Assembly: GCA_963836775.1 (NCBI GenBank)
Contig: CAWIKR010000003.1
Span: forward strand, 2,294,001 to 2,358,000
Reading direction: 5' to 3'
Origin: DASQPR01 sp963836775
GTDB lineage: Bacteria > Actinomycetota > Actinomycetes > Mycobacteriales > Micromonosporaceae
Length of the DNA stretch: 64,000 bases
The notes under the pieces were generated by a model. It did not search any database. It had not been told where the DNA came from and saw nothing but the letters and a program-made list of their open reading frames with translations. The translations under genes were made by a program, and so were the position numbers. Positions 62,715-64,000 of this stretch are shown in pieces; the stretch's first letter is position 1; each line of letters opens with the position of its first letter.

Positions 62715-64000
62715 TCTTGTCAAACGAGGCCAGGCGGTCGCAAGGTGCGCGGCATGCCGGGCCGCCGGCCGCCAGTCAGCGGCCCGTACCGTCTGCGTGG
62801 CAGCGACCTCGCCCGAACCAAGGAATGCGGCAACCTCAGCACCAGACGGGCTTAGGGCAACGCGGCGCACCGGCGCACCAACCCGCACTATGTCGTCTAG
62901 CCCGTCCAGGCCGGCAACGTGAAATCGCACCGCTGGCCGTACCGCCGTGAAGAAGCTGCGGTGCCGAGAGCGCCATGTCGACGACGCGCCCGGCGCGGCC
63001 TGGACGACGGGTCCACGGAACCGCTACGCCCGTCTCGACATCGACAAGGAACACGTGGCCAGCGTCGTCGGCAACCGCCATCCGACGGCCATCCGCACTG
63101 ATCGTTAGGCCGGTAACACTGACGAGGTCGCCGATCACGGGCAGGTACACCTGCTGACCGTCGAGAACCACCAATACCGACGCGCCGGCTGAGCCCGGCC
63201 GAGCCACCGCGATCGACGTAGCTGACAACGCAGCTCTGGCGCCTCTGCCAAACTCGAGGTGATCCGGCGCGGGCCGGCTGGTCACCAGGCCGTGCCGGCT
63301 GTTGGACATCGTGACGAGTTCCTCGCCGTCATACGCAATGGCGACAACGGTACCGTCGACCGGATGATCCTTCCGGCCGGCGTCGAGGGTGTATTCCTCG
63401 AGTCTCGGCCGGAGGCAACGGCGAAACGGCGTCCGTCGAACGAAACGGCGAGAATCGACTCTCCCGTAATCATGTGCGGAGTCAATACCTAGAGAGGTGA
63501 GAGAGCCCTCGGCATGCCGCTACGGCGTATCCCGCGCAAGTGCGCGGATGCGAGTCGCGTCGAAGGCTGACCTGGTGGCGTCCCATCCCGATCCTCGTCA
63601 ATGACAAGCACCTCCGGGACGGCCGGATTGGGGGACAAAAGCAGCGATCCTTCTAGACCCTCAGTAAACATCTGCGGCGTCTGGGCGCTGCCGTGTTCGC
63701 GCACGCGGTCAAAGGCGTAGTCGTACGCCTCGCCGGCAGTTACCCAGCCGCGCATGGTGCGATCCGCCACACCCGAGCGGATGCCCTCCACGAGGGCAGT
63801 GGTGAACACGGAACCAGTGGGCTTGCCATCTAACGGCACGCCTTCGAAAGAGTACTCGCCGGCGCGCGAGGCGGTCAGAATGACCCGGCCACGCCCGGTC
63901 GGCGTTCCGGAATCACCGCCAGCGAGCGTGACACCGATCTCCATGTCTGTATCGCCGCCTTGGTCCGGCGGGCGAAGGCGCCGGAAAAGCAGCAGTCCAC
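62715..64000 (-). pseudogene. caspase-like peptidase (C14) fused to WD40 repeats, disrupted and partial
   Basis: The start lies beyond the window edge. At 63968-64000 the caspase nucleophile motif DCCFSGAFARR is readable in one frame. At about 63490-63960 another frame gives RVILTASRAGEYSFEG, GSVFTTALVEGIRSG and AYDYAFDRVREHGSAQTPQMF, the typical end of an actinobacterial C14 domain. WD40-like stretches follow in further frames: ILAVSFDGRRFAVASG (about 63420-63460), TVVAIAYDGEELVTMSNS, LTISADGRRMAVADDAGHVFLVDV and VRRVALSPSGAEVAAF. At least four frame changes of both signs are needed. Third-position GC is lower than in neighbours, suggesting acquired DNA. Such proteins act as proteolytic or defence-like effectors. 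Confidence 0.7.

Overview
The window is high-GC actinobacterial DNA. The block pgsA, DUF881, sbp, DUF881, gcvH, garA, ftsR, DUF151 nuclease, MerR regulator, gcvP matches the order known from Mycobacterium and Corynebacterium. F420-type enzymes, a GPP34 protein, a DUF5999 protein, ECF41 sigma factor and many GTG/ATGA-coupled genes also fit. Long GC-rich non-coding stretches full of inverted repeats suggest a Micromonosporaceae member such as Actinoplanes; this assignment is inference.

Layout. 0.1-8 kb: a MerR/GyrI-like pair, prolyl aminopeptidase, an epimerase, and an ECF41 sigma factor facing an MFS exporter across two matching promoter motifs. 8-10.5 kb: a secreted transglycosylase-like protein, then 1.7 kb of gene-free repeat DNA. 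10.5-14.4 kb: D,D-carboxypeptidase, NUDIX, M1 lipoprotein peptidase, DUF1707. 14.7-19 kb: a compact NIS siderophore operon (two IucA/IucC synthetases and a PLP decarboxylase), then peptide deformylase. 19.9-27 kb: a VWA/solute-binding protein with an EF-hand loop, PabB, DUF5999, and gcvP behind a glycine riboswitch. 28-29.1 kb: a second repeat island. 29.1-35.3 kb: the conserved cell-division and glycine-cleavage block. 35.6-41 kb: NatAB-like ABC exporter, SPFH/RHH/GPP34 operon, ung, a beta-propeller protein. 42-49 kb: regulators, VOC, methyltransferase, a second transglycosylase-like gene behind twin C-rich hairpins, a TagF-like transferase, citrate synthase. 50-57 kb: ArsR/SRPBCC, ABC exporter, MHYT sensor, F420-type Ddn protein, APH, CadD. 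57.8-61 kb: reductive pyrimidine catabolism genes. 61-64 kb: a GH16 glucanase, then a broken caspase-WD40 gene that runs off the window.

Two things stand out. First, a family of elements of about 149 bp with four nested inverted arms occurs at three separate gene-free loci. Three copies are exactly 149 bp, and a fourth is 272 bp, which equals 149 plus three extra copies of a 41-bp unit. Second, at least five conserved genes, including gcvP and both DUF881 genes, carry an apparent single extra base in a short C/G run. This suggests sequence error at least as much as real gene decay. The functions of the repeats are unknown; no tRNA, rRNA, CRISPR array or transposase was recognised.
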